Positions 56,330 to 64,000 of a DNA stretch of 64,000 nucleotides are shown piece after piece. The notes under the pieces are model-generated. The model was not told where the DNA came from and searched no databases. It worked only from the letters and a program-made list of their open reading frames with translations. The DNA lies in contig JAAYCY010000060.1 of assembly GCA_012729535.1 (NCBI GenBank), positions 1 to 64,000 of the forward strand, given 5' to 3'. Each line of letters opens with the position of its first letter. Positions within the stretch are counted from its first letter, which is position 1. The position numbers and the translations under genes were made by a program. Origin of the DNA: Methanomicrobiales archaeon (lineage in GTDB: Archaea; Halobacteriota; Methanomicrobia; Methanomicrobiales; Methanospirillaceae).

Positions 56330-57417
56330 AAAAAAGAGATTTCACCTCCTCCCGTAAACTTGACCATCTTCGCATTTGTCTAGATGAATCCATAGAATCT
56401 GGCAGTACTGGTTTTGAGGATATCAGACTGGTCCATGAGGCACTCCCTGATACTGACATGGATAGTCTTTCTCTTGATACCCGGTTTCTAGGGCATGAAT
56501 TAGGTTCTCCCCTTTTTATTTCTGCCATGACTGGTGGACATCCTGAAACAAAGGAAGTAAATGCTGTACTTGCAGAAATTGCCGGTGAGTTTGGTTTAGG
56601 TATTGGTGTTGGATCGCAAAGAGCAGCAATTGAGAATCCTGGCCTGGCCGATACCTTTTCTATTGTTAGAGAAAAGGCCCCGGATGCCTTTGTTGTAGGA
56701 AACCTGGGGATAGTTCAACTCAGGGATCATGGCATTGAATGGGCAGAACGGGCTGTTGAGATGATTGATGCCGATGCTCTTGCCATTCATCTCAATTTTT
56801 TACAGGAATCAATTCAACCGGAAGGGGATCACAATGCAGGAGGGTGTTATTCTGCTCTTCGGAATCTCTGTAATGAATTGAAAGTCCCGGTAATTGTGAA
56901 AGAGACTGGTTGTGGGATTTCATCCGAGACTGGTCTTCGTTGTTATGGAGCAGGTGCTGCCTGTATTGATATTGGTGGATTTGGGGGTTCTTCATGGGCT
57001 CTAATTGAAAGCCACCGGTCTGGAAGTGTTTCAGGGAGCGAAGATCTCCATCTTAAGGGACTTGGAGAACGGTTTGGAATATGGGGTATTCCAACCGCAG
57101 TGAGTTTATTCGAAATAAAACAGTGTAATGGGCCGGTTATTGCAAGTGGGGGGATCCGTTCCGGGATAGATATTGCTAAAGCACTGGCTCTGGGTGCGAA
57201 TGCTGCCGGAATGGCACTGCCACTTTTAAAACCCGCCTGTAACGGCCCGCAGGCGCTTCGCGAGGCAATACATACTATTCACAAAGAACTTCGAATAAGC
57301 ATGTTTCTCACTGGTAAATCCCGAATATCCGAGTTATCAAAAGTCCGGTGGTATGTAACCGGCAAAACACGGGATATGATAGAAAACCGAAAAGGAGGAA
57401 ACAAAATTGGATATTGA
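56326..57417 (+). CDS. fni: Type 2 isopentenyl-diphosphate isomerase
   Basis: FMN-dependent TIM-barrel enzyme of 363 aa that interconverts IPP and DMAPP. Its landmarks are RKLDHLRICLDE, FISAMTGGH, GIGVGSQRAA, VIVKETGCGIS and the FMN-phosphate loop IASGGIRSGIDIAKALALGA. It replaces the type 1 enzyme in most archaea. Its stop lies within the start region of the RNase J gene (11-bp overlap). Confidence 0.95.
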   Translation: MKKRDFTSSRKLDHLRICLDESIESGSTGFEDIRLVHEALPDTDMDSLSLDTRFLGHELGSPLFISAMTGGHPETKEVNAVLAEIAGEFGLGIGVGSQRAAIENPGLADTFSIVREKAPDAFVVGNLGIVQLRDHGIEWAERAVEMIDADALAIHLNFLQESIQPEGDHNAGGCYSALRNLCNELKVPVIVKETGCGISSETGLRCYGAGAACIDIGGFGGSSWALIESHRSGSVSGSEDLHLKGLGERFGIWGIPTAVSLFEIKQCNGPVIASGGIRSGIDIAKALALGANAAGMALPLLKPACNGPQALREAIHTIHKELRISMFLTGKSRISELSKVRWYVTGKTRDMIENRKGGNKIGY

Positions 57418-58744
57418 AATCCTTGCAGTAGGCGGATATAACGAGTTTGGACGAAATATGACCGCCGTCCGCTGCGGAAAAGAAATAGTAATATTTGATA
57501 TGGGTATCAGGCTTGATTCGCTGATGATGTACCCTGATATTGAAATGGAAAATACCCACTCATTAGATCTCATTCAGATGGGGGTTATTCCAGATGACAC
57601 GGCAATGAACCAGTTAGAGGGAACGGTAAAAGCGGTTATTCTTTCTCATGGTCATCTGGATCATATTGGTGCAGTGCCAAAACTGGTACACCGGTATAAT
57701 GCACCGATAATAGGGACACCATATACAATAGAACTGGTAAAACAACAGATAGAGAGCGAGAAAAAGTTTGGCGTCAGCAATAAGTTGATAGCTCTCAAAT
57801 TTGGGCAGCGGTATAACATTTCAAATACTCTTTCTATGGAACTTGTCCGGACACAGCACAGTATCATAGATACGGCAACTCCTGTTCTGTACACTCCGAA
57901 AGGAGCAATTGTCTATGCACTTGATTTCAAACTGGACCGGAATCCAGTGCTGGGGGAACCACCGGACTTTGCCAAATTCCAAAAAATCGGTAAGGAAGGG
58001 GTACTCTGCCTTATTACCGAGTCAACTAATGTTAACCGGAAAGGCCGGTGCCCAAGTGAGCAGATTGCAAAAAATATGGTCCGGGATGTAATGACTAGTT
58101 ACGAAGACGATAAAAATGCAATTATCGTCAGCACTTTTGCATCTCATATCGCCAGGGTTAAAACAATTGCTGAATGTGCAAATGAAATTGGGCGAAAACC
58201 CTTGCTTCTTGGACGATCTATGGAACGTTTCTGTGTTACCGCAGAACAGATGAAAATGGTAAGGTTCCCCGACACTACCAGTGTCTTTGGTAACCGCCGT
58301 GTGGTGGAACGCACTCTTAGACGTCTGATAAAAACCGGAAAAGAACAGTATGTTCCGATAGTTACCGGTCATCAGGGCGAACCTGGATCTATTCTGACAA
58401 GAATTGCCCAGAATGACACTCCCTATAAAATTGAAAAGGGTGATAAGGTAATGATAAGTGCCCAACTTATACCTAATGATATGAATCGGGCCCAGCGATA
58501 TCGTATGTTTACTATGCTGAAAAGGCAAGGTGCACGCTTGTTCGATGAATTACATGTGAGTGGTCACGCTTTCTGTGAAGACCATTATGAATTTGTGCAT
58601 CTGCTCAATCCCCAGTATATTGTGTCAGCCCATGGTGGTATTGATCTTACATCCGAGTATCTCGGGCTGGCAACCGAAATGGGTTATACCCTGAATAAAG
58701 ACTTTTTCCTGATGGCAAATGGTCAGCGGCAGAAACTGGCGTAA
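57407..58744 (+). CDS. rnj: Ribonuclease J-type beta-CASP nuclease
   Basis: A 445-aa metallo-beta-lactamase/beta-CASP nuclease, homologous to bacterial RNase J, acting as a 5'-3' exoribonuclease in RNA decay and maturation. The zinc motif is LSHGHLDHIGAVP at about residue 76. The beta-CASP insert and the C-terminal VSAHGGIDLTSEY are present. A TTG start is set by AAAGGAGG at 57391-57398, 8 bp upstream. It lies between the lipid genes fni and idsA, an arrangement shared by several methanogens. Confidence 0.93.
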   Translation: MDIEILAVGGYNEFGRNMTAVRCGKEIVIFDMGIRLDSLMMYPDIEMENTHSLDLIQMGVIPDDTAMNQLEGTVKAVILSHGHLDHIGAVPKLVHRYNAPIIGTPYTIELVKQQIESEKKFGVSNKLIALKFGQRYNISNTLSMELVRTQHSIIDTATPVLYTPKGAIVYALDFKLDRNPVLGEPPDFAKFQKIGKEGVLCLITESTNVNRKGRCPSEQIAKNMVRDVMTSYEDDKNAIIVSTFASHIARVKTIAECANEIGRKPLLLGRSMERFCVTAEQMKMVRFPDTTSVFGNRRVVERTLRRLIKTGKEQYVPIVTGHQGEPGSILTRIAQNDTPYKIEKGDKVMISAQLIPNDMNRAQRYRMFTMLKRQGARLFDELHVSGHAFCEDHYEFVHLLNPQYIVSAHGGIDLTSEYLGLATEMGYTLNKDFFLMANGQRQKLA

Positions 58745-58760
58745 TGGAAACTGATTACCT

Positions 58761-59723
58761 ATGGAGCTTGAAACGTACCTGAAAAAAACTGCAGAAGAGG
58801 TAAACAGCCTCCTTGATGATTGTTATGGAAATCCGAAAACTCCCCTCTCCACAGCAGCAAATCATCTGCTCTTTGCTGGTGGAAAACGCCTTAGACCCGC
58901 TCTTTTTAAGTTGGCAGCTGATGCAGTAAGGCCCGGTTCTTCCAAAATGATTATGCAAGCGGGTCTATCTCTTGAGGTAACTCATAATTTTACTTTAATT
59001 CATGATGATATCATGGACAAGGATGAATACCGGCGTGGTCAAAAGACTGTCCATACACTCTGGGGGGAGCCTGTAGCAATTCTTGCCGGTGATGTACTTT
59101 ATGCACGTGCATTCTCCCTTATCTGCGAGGCTGAATCTTCAGAACCTGAAAAGGTAAAAGCGGTAGCCCTGTTGGCGAAAACCTGTGAACAGATATGTGA
59201 AGGACAACAGCAGGATATGTCTTTTGAAGATCTTAAGGACGTGTCTCGTCATGAATACCTTGAGATGGTTACTAAGAAAACCGGGGTATTATATGGCGCT
59301 GCTGCAGCAATCGGAGTTCTATTGGCAGGAGGTTCTGATGCCCAGGTTGATGCCTTGTATAATTATGGATGTAAAATTGGTGCAGCGTTTCAAATCCAGG
59401 ATGATATAATTGATCTCCTTGCTTCATCAGAAAAATCCGGAAAAGATCAGGCTTCAGACATTCGGGAGGGAAAGCAGACTCTGATTGCAATAACAGCCCG
59501 GGAAAAAGGGATTGATCTGAAACCCTGGCGTCGTCACTTAAACAAGGATGAGATTTCATCGCTCATCTCGATGCTCACTGACAAAGGAGTAATTGATGCG
59601 GTTCAGAATGAAGCAGAGCAGATGATAACTTCAGCCATTGATGAAATTTCTATATTACAGGATACAGTTGAGAAACACCTGCTCTGTGAGCTTGCCTGGT
59701 TTTTTATCAGAAGGGACTACTAA
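58761..59723 (+). CDS. idsA: Geranylgeranyl/farnesyl diphosphate synthase
   Basis: A 320-aa trans-prenyltransferase elongating IPP and DMAPP to the C15-C20 chains used for archaeal ether lipids. The two aspartate-rich motifs are LIHDDIMDKDE (about residue 82) and FQIQDDIIDLL (about residue 215). The GGKRLRPAL motif is present. The residues before the first motif are compatible with a C20 product but do not prove it. It starts 16 bp after rnj and shares one base with gltX. Confidence 0.94.
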   Translation: MELETYLKKTAEEVNSLLDDCYGNPKTPLSTAANHLLFAGGKRLRPALFKLAADAVRPGSSKMIMQAGLSLEVTHNFTLIHDDIMDKDEYRRGQKTVHTLWGEPVAILAGDVLYARAFSLICEAESSEPEKVKAVALLAKTCEQICEGQQQDMSFEDLKDVSRHEYLEMVTKKTGVLYGAAAAIGVLLAGGSDAQVDALYNYGCKIGAAFQIQDDIIDLLASSEKSGKDQASDIREGKQTLIAITAREKGIDLKPWRRHLNKDEISSLISMLTDKGVIDAVQNEAEQMITSAIDEISILQDTVEKHLLCELAWFFIRRDY

Positions 59724-61408
59724 TGGACGAGGTTCATTCAGCATTACTAATCGCCGCTCTCTCAAATGCGGTAAAACATAAGAGTGTCCCATCAGCCGGT
59801 GCAGTTATGGGTGCTGTCATGGGGAATCACCCTGAATTGCGGTCAAAAGCTGCTGAAATCAAGGGATTATTAGGGTCAGTACTAAATGAAGTATCTTCCC
59901 TTTCTGTCGAAGAAAGAGAAATAAAACTCCAGTCCATTGCTCCTGATGAATATTCATGTCTTTTTGAGAAAAAAGAGAAGAAAAAGACCGGCCTTCCTGA
60001 TCTTCCGAGTAGCGACGGCGGGGTGGTTATGAGATTCGCTCCAAATCCTTCCGGTCCACTCCACCTTGGTCATGCACGGGCAGCATTTCTCAACGATGAG
60101 TATATCCGGCGATATGGTGGTAGTTATATCCTTCGGATTGAAGATACTGATCCAAAACGGGTTGACCCTGAAGCATATGACATGGTCAGAGAAGATATTG
60201 AATGGATGGGGCTTAAGATCTCCACGACCATCTTCCAGTCAGACCGTTTCTCGAATTATTATGAGGTCGGAAAGGAACTCATCAGTAAGGGTCATGCATA
60301 TGTCTGCCGTTGTGACAATGAGGTGTTTAAAAACCTGAAGTTGCATAAAACGGCGTGTCCCTGCCGGAGCCAGTCCTCTGAAGAAGCGATGGAACTTTTT
60401 GAGATGATGCTTGATGGTGCCTTTAAAGAAGGGGAAGTCGGAGTGAGACTCAAAACTGACCTCAACCATCCTGATCCTGCCATGCGGGATTATCCGCTGT
60501 TCAGGGTGCTCACCTCAACTCCTCACCAGCGGGTAGATGCAATTGTATATCCTCTCATGAACCTTTCCGTCTCTGTAGATGACCACCTTCTTGGTATGAC
60601 CCATGTTATCAGGGGGAAGGATCATATCGCCAACACAAAACGACAGGAGTTTATCTTCAATTATATGGGCTGGGAAAAACCTGTTTATCGTCATTATGGC
60701 CGGATGGGCATTGAAGGTGTTGTCCTTTCAACTTCGCAGATGAGGGCAGGCATCCAGTGTGGAGATTATTCCGGATGGGATGATGTCAGGCTTGGGACAC
60801 TCCGCGCTATGGCACGTCGGGGAATTCAGCCACAAGCGGTCAGAAATGCTGTTGTTGATATTGGAATCGGAGAGACTGACATCCAGTTCTCATGGGAGAA
60901 TCTCTATGCGAAAAACAAGGAGATCATCGACAGTAGTGCTGATCGTTTCTTCTTTGTGCCTGATCCGGTAAAAATCACGATATCCGGATCAGATCCGGTA
61001 ATTGCACGGGCTATGAAATATCCGGGAGATCAATCACGGGGATACCGGGAGATACCTTATGAGGGTTCAGTGTACTTGCCAGGAGATGAACTTTCAACCA
61101 AAGCAGAATTTTTCCGGCTCAAGGATCTCTTTAATATCAGAATATTCCATGATGGAAATGCAATACATGGAGAATATGCTGGTGATGATCTCATGGAGGC
61201 ACGCAGTAAAAAGGCTCCTATCATTCAGTGGCTGCCTGAAAACCATGCACATGCATGTATTCTAAAATGTGCTGAGGGTGATATCAGTGGTGTCTGTGAG
61301 CCTGAAGCACTCAGCCAAAAAGATCAGATTGTCCAGTTTGAACGGGTTGGTTTTGCCAGAATTGATACCCTTGGAGATCCTGCGGTGGTTTATTACACCC
61401 ACCGCTAA
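59723..61408 (+). CDS. gltX: Glutamyl-tRNA synthetase (archaeal type)
   Basis: Class I synthetase of 561 aa, probably non-discriminating, charging tRNA-Glu and tRNA-Gln in archaea that then use GatDE. HIGH is in PNPSGPLHLGHARA at about residue 110. The KMSKS-like site is VVLSTSQMRAGI. The archaeal or eukaryotic GlnRS-like anticodon-binding beta-barrel end is present, and an N-terminal region of about 100 residues precedes the catalytic domain. It shares one base with idsA and converges on speE 4 bp away. Confidence 0.95.
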   Translation: MDEVHSALLIAALSNAVKHKSVPSAGAVMGAVMGNHPELRSKAAEIKGLLGSVLNEVSSLSVEEREIKLQSIAPDEYSCLFEKKEKKKTGLPDLPSSDGGVVMRFAPNPSGPLHLGHARAAFLNDEYIRRYGGSYILRIEDTDPKRVDPEAYDMVREDIEWMGLKISTTIFQSDRFSNYYEVGKELISKGHAYVCRCDNEVFKNLKLHKTACPCRSQSSEEAMELFEMMLDGAFKEGEVGVRLKTDLNHPDPAMRDYPLFRVLTSTPHQRVDAIVYPLMNLSVSVDDHLLGMTHVIRGKDHIANTKRQEFIFNYMGWEKPVYRHYGRMGIEGVVLSTSQMRAGIQCGDYSGWDDVRLGTLRAMARRGIQPQAVRNAVVDIGIGETDIQFSWENLYAKNKEIIDSSADRFFFVPDPVKITISGSDPVIARAMKYPGDQSRGYREIPYEGSVYLPGDELSTKAEFFRLKDLFNIRIFHDGNAIHGEYAGDDLMEARSKKAPIIQWLPENHAHACILKCAEGDISGVCEPEALSQKDQIVQFERVGFARIDTLGDPAVVYYTHR

Positions 61409-61412
61409 AACT

Positions 61413-62294
61413 TCACAAATTCCTGAGATTTTTTTTAATATATCCTGGCAGTGCAAACACTGCTTCATGGGTTGCCCCGTTATAATACTGCAGATCTGAT
61501 ATTTTTCTCTGCCTTATTCTCTCATCAACTTCTGCACTGGTGATTTTCCGAGGATCAGTCAGATCTGATGCACAGGCCATACCCCAGATTGTTCCATAAA
61601 GTGGAATATACACGAAGTATGGAGCAACGATAGTGAACACACCGGTGAGGTTTTTAAACAGGTCTGTAACCCTCTCTGGTTCAAACACCGGAGAACCAAT
61701 ATGGAGTGTGAATAATCCTTCCGGATGGAGTACGGCTTTACAATCTGCCATAAATTCTGATGAGTATAACTCTGCAGCCGGACCGATCGGATCAGTCAGG
61801 TCAAGAACAATGAGATCAAACAATTCACCTTTTTTGGGACCTATCTCCCGGACATAGGTAAGGCCATCCTCTATCAGGATCTCTAACCGTGGATCATCAA
61901 GGGATCCGTGGTGAATTGCCTGGAGAAATTTTCTGGAGAGGTCAATTACAGCCTTATCAAGTTCAACCATCACCACCCGTTCGATAGTCGGATGCTTGAA
62001 TATCTCATCAGCTGATCCCCCATCGCCCCCACCGATGATAAGGACATTTTTTGGGTTTGTGTGGGATATGAGGGCTGGGTGGATAATATTTTCATGGTAA
62101 AAAAATTCATCACGTTCGGATGTCATGAAATACCCATCCAATCTGAATAGTTTTCCCATTTCCGGAGTGTCCCAGACTTCATATGTCTGATAGGGTGTAA
62201 CTCCTTTTTCAAGCAGTTCACCTTTCCTAAAGAAGAATCCACTGTTTTGGCTTAGTGGTTCTGTCAGGAAATCTGAAAAATTGGTTGGATTCAT
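61413..62294 (-). CDS. speE: Polyamine aminopropyltransferase (spermidine synthase)
   Basis: A 293-aa Rossmann methyltransferase-fold enzyme that transfers aminopropyl from decarboxylated SAM to putrescine or a relative. The GGGDGGSADEIFKHP motif (about residue 88) binds the nucleotide; the catalytic Asp is in VLDLTDPIGP. It follows speD by 3 bp in the same direction. Its product spermidine is the substrate of deoxyhypusine synthase, also in this window. Confidence 0.95.
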   Translation of the reverse strand: MNPTNFSDFLTEPLSQNSGFFFRKGELLEKGVTPYQTYEVWDTPEMGKLFRLDGYFMTSERDEFFYHENIIHPALISHTNPKNVLIIGGGDGGSADEIFKHPTIERVVMVELDKAVIDLSRKFLQAIHHGSLDDPRLEILIEDGLTYVREIGPKKGELFDLIVLDLTDPIGPAAELYSSEFMADCKAVLHPEGLFTLHIGSPVFEPERVTDLFKNLTGVFTIVAPYFVYIPLYGTIWGMACASDLTDPRKITSAEVDERIRQRKISDLQYYNGATHEAVFALPGYIKKNLRNL

Positions 62295-62297
62295 GGA

Positions 62298-62696
62298 TCA
62301 ATTGCTAGCCATTGTGGCTGTATTAATCTCTCCTCTGATAACTTCGTGCCTAGCAATTTCTCCGGGAGCGAGAGCACTGGTCACTTCGTTGAATGTCTGT
62401 CTTGCCCGGTCACTGTTGTCCCGGCTGTAATTACAGACATACACATCAAGGGTCACCCCGTTATTTTCCGGCCAGGTGTGGATGGCGAGGTGTGACTCTG
62501 CCAGAACCACGTTACCAGTAACTCCTGCCTTATTACCATTTTCATCCATAAACTGGTGGAAATATGTTCCAAGCGGGGTAAGACCAGCGTTTACACATGC
62601 TTCTACACATACCTTCTCTAGCTTGCTCTGGTCACAAAGAAGATCAGCAGTGCAGGTGCAACGATACATATCAGCAATTAGATGTAGTCCATTCAT
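62298..62696 (-). CDS. speD: S-adenosylmethionine decarboxylase proenzyme
   Basis: A 132-aa class 1B (bacterial/archaeal) proenzyme. It cuts itself between Glu67 and Ser68 in LAESHLAIHTWPE, the Ser becoming the pyruvoyl cofactor that decarboxylates SAM for polyamine synthesis. Length and motif are normal. A strong AGGAGGG ribosome site precedes the ATG, and a 7-bp-arm inverted repeat lies in the region just upstream. It is the first gene of speD-speE. Confidence 0.95.
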   Translation of the reverse strand: MNGLHLIADMYRCTCTADLLCDQSKLEKVCVEACVNAGLTPLGTYFHQFMDENGNKAGVTGNVVLAESHLAIHTWPENNGVTLDVYVCNYSRDNSDRARQTFNEVTSALAPGEIARHEVIRGEINTATMASN

Positions 62697-62724
62697 TCGC
62701 CATCCCTCCTGTAAGGTTGTAGGG

Positions 62725-62745
62725 TGGTCTCCCTATGAGAGACCA
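62725..62745. promoter_or_regulatory. Inverted repeat upstream of speD
   Basis: TGGTCTC-CCTATGA-GAGACCA has two perfect 7-bp arms. It lies 29-49 bp ahead of the speD ATG, next to a possible TATA (minus strand ATTATTATACCC, 62748-62759). It could be an operator covering the start point or a hairpin in the leader; polyamine feedback would be a natural use. Confidence 0.45.
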
Positions 62746-62880
62746 GTGGGTATAATAATGAGATAGCAATGACGATAAAGCTATTTGGTAAACAAAATGG
62801 TTTAAGCTGATAAATTGAAATTCAGAAAAAAATTTATTGTCTTTTTTTACAAATTCATAGGATCTTTAATTGAATCGTGA

Positions 62881-64000
62881 TTAGAGAGCTGGTTTTTTAA
62901 GCTGGCGGGTCTGCTCGTATCTTTCCTCTATATCTTCTGCAGTGTTTGCTTCTTTAATGTCTTTATCTTCCCTGAATTCAATGAAACGAGGAAATCTGAG
63001 TGCATACCCTCCTTCGTAATTCGGACTTTTCTGTATCTCTGAGTATCCTATTTCGAATACCAGTCTTGGTTCAAAATAAACCATTTTTCCTTTCTCTATT
63101 TGAATATCCCCCTGGAGTGTGTCATGAAGCCAGGCCAGTTGTTCGTCTGAAAATCCGGTTGCAACCCTGCTGATTGGGACAAGTTTCTCTCCGCTTCTGA
63201 CAGAAAGGAGGAATGATCCAAAAAGATGCGCTCTTTTTCCTTCCCCCCATTCAGCTCCGGTTACTACAAGGTCCAGGGTATCTGCTTCCGGTTTGATCTT
63301 TACCCAGTCTTTTCCCCTTACTCCGGGAGTGTATCGGGAATCCTGGAGTTTTAACATTACTCCTTCATGTCCGGCGTCAAGTGCAGCATGGTAATATGCT
63401 TCTATCTCTTCTTCGTTATCTGATACCAGTTGTGGCGTTACATACGTATGCACAATTTTACACAACATCTCTCTTCTTTTATAAAAGGGGAGTCCGATTA
63501 GCATCTCTCCGTCATAGTAAAGAATGTCAAAGAGATTTGGAACCATACTGATGGCATCCGCTGCCTGGGCAACGTTATGCTTTCTTCGAAATCTTCGAAG
63601 TACTGTCTGAAAGGGGAGTGGGTGTCCATCACTGACTGCGATAACTTCTCCATCAACAATTACATCATCTGGCAGAGCTGCATCAAGCAGAGCAATAACG
63701 TCCGGCATAGCACTGGTTACATCTTCCAGGCGGCGGGAATACATTTTGCAGTGTGCATTTTGTTTATGAAACTGAAACCTTGCACCATCATACTTGTATT
63801 CCACAGCAACCGGTTTTCCTTCCTCCAGGACACCTAATATGGTTCCCTGTCGGGCAAGCATCATTCTGACAGGATGGAATGGGACAAGCCTGACTGATTG
63901 CAGGGCATCTTCTCCCCTTTTTGAAAGAACCGCAACCTCACCTGGATCATTTCTAACCTGGTTTGCATATTCAACAAGCCTGGGATTGACAGAAAAAGCC
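62881..64000 (-). CDS. lig: ATP-dependent DNA ligase, 5' end outside the window
   Basis: C-terminal 373 codons of a family B DNA ligase. The coding frame continues without a stop to the window edge; the first Met inside the window (63864) is not the true start. The catalytic lysine is in [10 protein letters not shown] (codon at 63793-63795). Motif III is [11 protein letters not shown] is VMLKLQDS and V is KDWVKIKPE. The OB-fold domain follows and the ending is intact. It joins Okazaki fragments and seals nicks. The missing N-terminal part should be the DNA-binding domain. Confidence 0.95.
   Translation of the reverse strand, partial: AFSVNPRLVEYANQVRNDPGEVAVLSKRGEDALQSVRLVPFHPVRMMLARQGTILGVLEEGKPVAVEYKYDGARFQFHKQNAHCKMYSRRLEDVTSAMPDVIALLDAALPDDVIVDGEVIAVSDGHPLPFQTVLRRFRRKHNVAQAADAISMVPNLFDILYYDGEMLIGLPFYKRREMLCKIVHTYVTPQLVSDNEEEIEAYYHAALDAGHEGVMLKLQDSRYTPGVRGKDWVKIKPEADTLDLVVTGAEWGEGKRAHLFGSFLLSVRSGEKLVPISRVATGFSDEQLAWLHDTLQGDIQIEKGKMVYFEPRLVFEIGYSEIQKSPNYEGGYALRFPRFIEFREDKDIKEANTAEDIEERYEQTRQLKKPAL

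Overview
This window is the chromosome of a methanogenic euryarchaeon. The gene set fits Methanomicrobiales and most resembles Methanospirillum, but that genus-level placement rests on recollection of the families and was not searched. Evidence for an archaeon: a 69-residue histone, RadA, topoisomerase VI A and B, RNA polymerase subunits D, N and K, aIF1, deoxyhypusine synthase, an archaeal mevalonate/isopentenyl-phosphate-kinase isoprenoid operon, DapL and LysA, AT-rich TATA boxes, and frequent GTG/TTG starts preceded by GGAGG-like ribosome sites. Nearly everything is chromosomal core. I see no CRISPR array, insertion sequence, integrase or rRNA.

Region by region. 1-6.7 kb is loosely packed and sensory or accessory: msrB, a secreted protein, a chemoreceptor remnant, a solute-binding/PAS sensor lacking a normal kinase end, the histone gene, a RecA-like protein without Walker A, and a small winged-helix protein. 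6.7-9.1 kb is a full chemoreceptor. 9.1-15 kb holds dapL-lysA-RPA, then radA (with a doubled helix-hairpin-helix end) and a phosphoglycolate phosphatase. 15.2-17.1 kb is an orphan DNA methyltransferase coupled to a winged-helix/CBS regulator. 17.6-20.8 kb has an unknown gene, two TPR proteins and a NOG1-type GTPase. 20.8-25.4 kb is a six-gene leftward module (DUF2178-like membrane protein, XRE regulator, Yip1-like protein, secreted COG1361-like protein, MacB-type ABC ATPase and permease) preceded by tandem 16-bp operator-like sites. 25.4-37.2 kb carries corA, leuS, a PIN-ATPase-KH protein, a prepilin-type peptidase, top6A/B and hisS.

37.3-40.1 kb is a tightly overlapping operon, larB-nadM-coiled-coil-small Cys protein, next to cobQ. 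42.0-43.4 kb is a three-gene archaeal GTPase operon (Era-like GTPase, DUF2073-like, zinc ribbon). 43.6-46.8 kb is a run of four CBS proteins holding 14 CBS domains, followed by deoxyhypusine synthase.

48-61.4 kb is the euryarchaeal superoperon: tRNA-Ser, S13, S4, S11, RpoD, L18e, L13, S9, RpoN, tRNA-Pro, RpoK, enolase, S2, a MEMO protein, mevalonate kinase, isopentenyl phosphate kinase, type 2 IPP isomerase, RNase J, prenyl diphosphate synthase and GltX. It joins translation and transcription genes to archaeal lipid synthesis. Convergent to it lie speE and speD, and the window ends inside an ATP-dependent DNA ligase gene.

The most interesting signals not explained by gene calls are: a 16-bp element (TTTCACTTTCACCCTG) placed exactly 10 bp upstream of the TATA-like box of both radA and the RecA-like gene, with weaker copies near 6.15 kb; the tandem operator at 25.3 kb; the RadA domain duplication; the CBS gene cluster; and the larB-nadM coupling.
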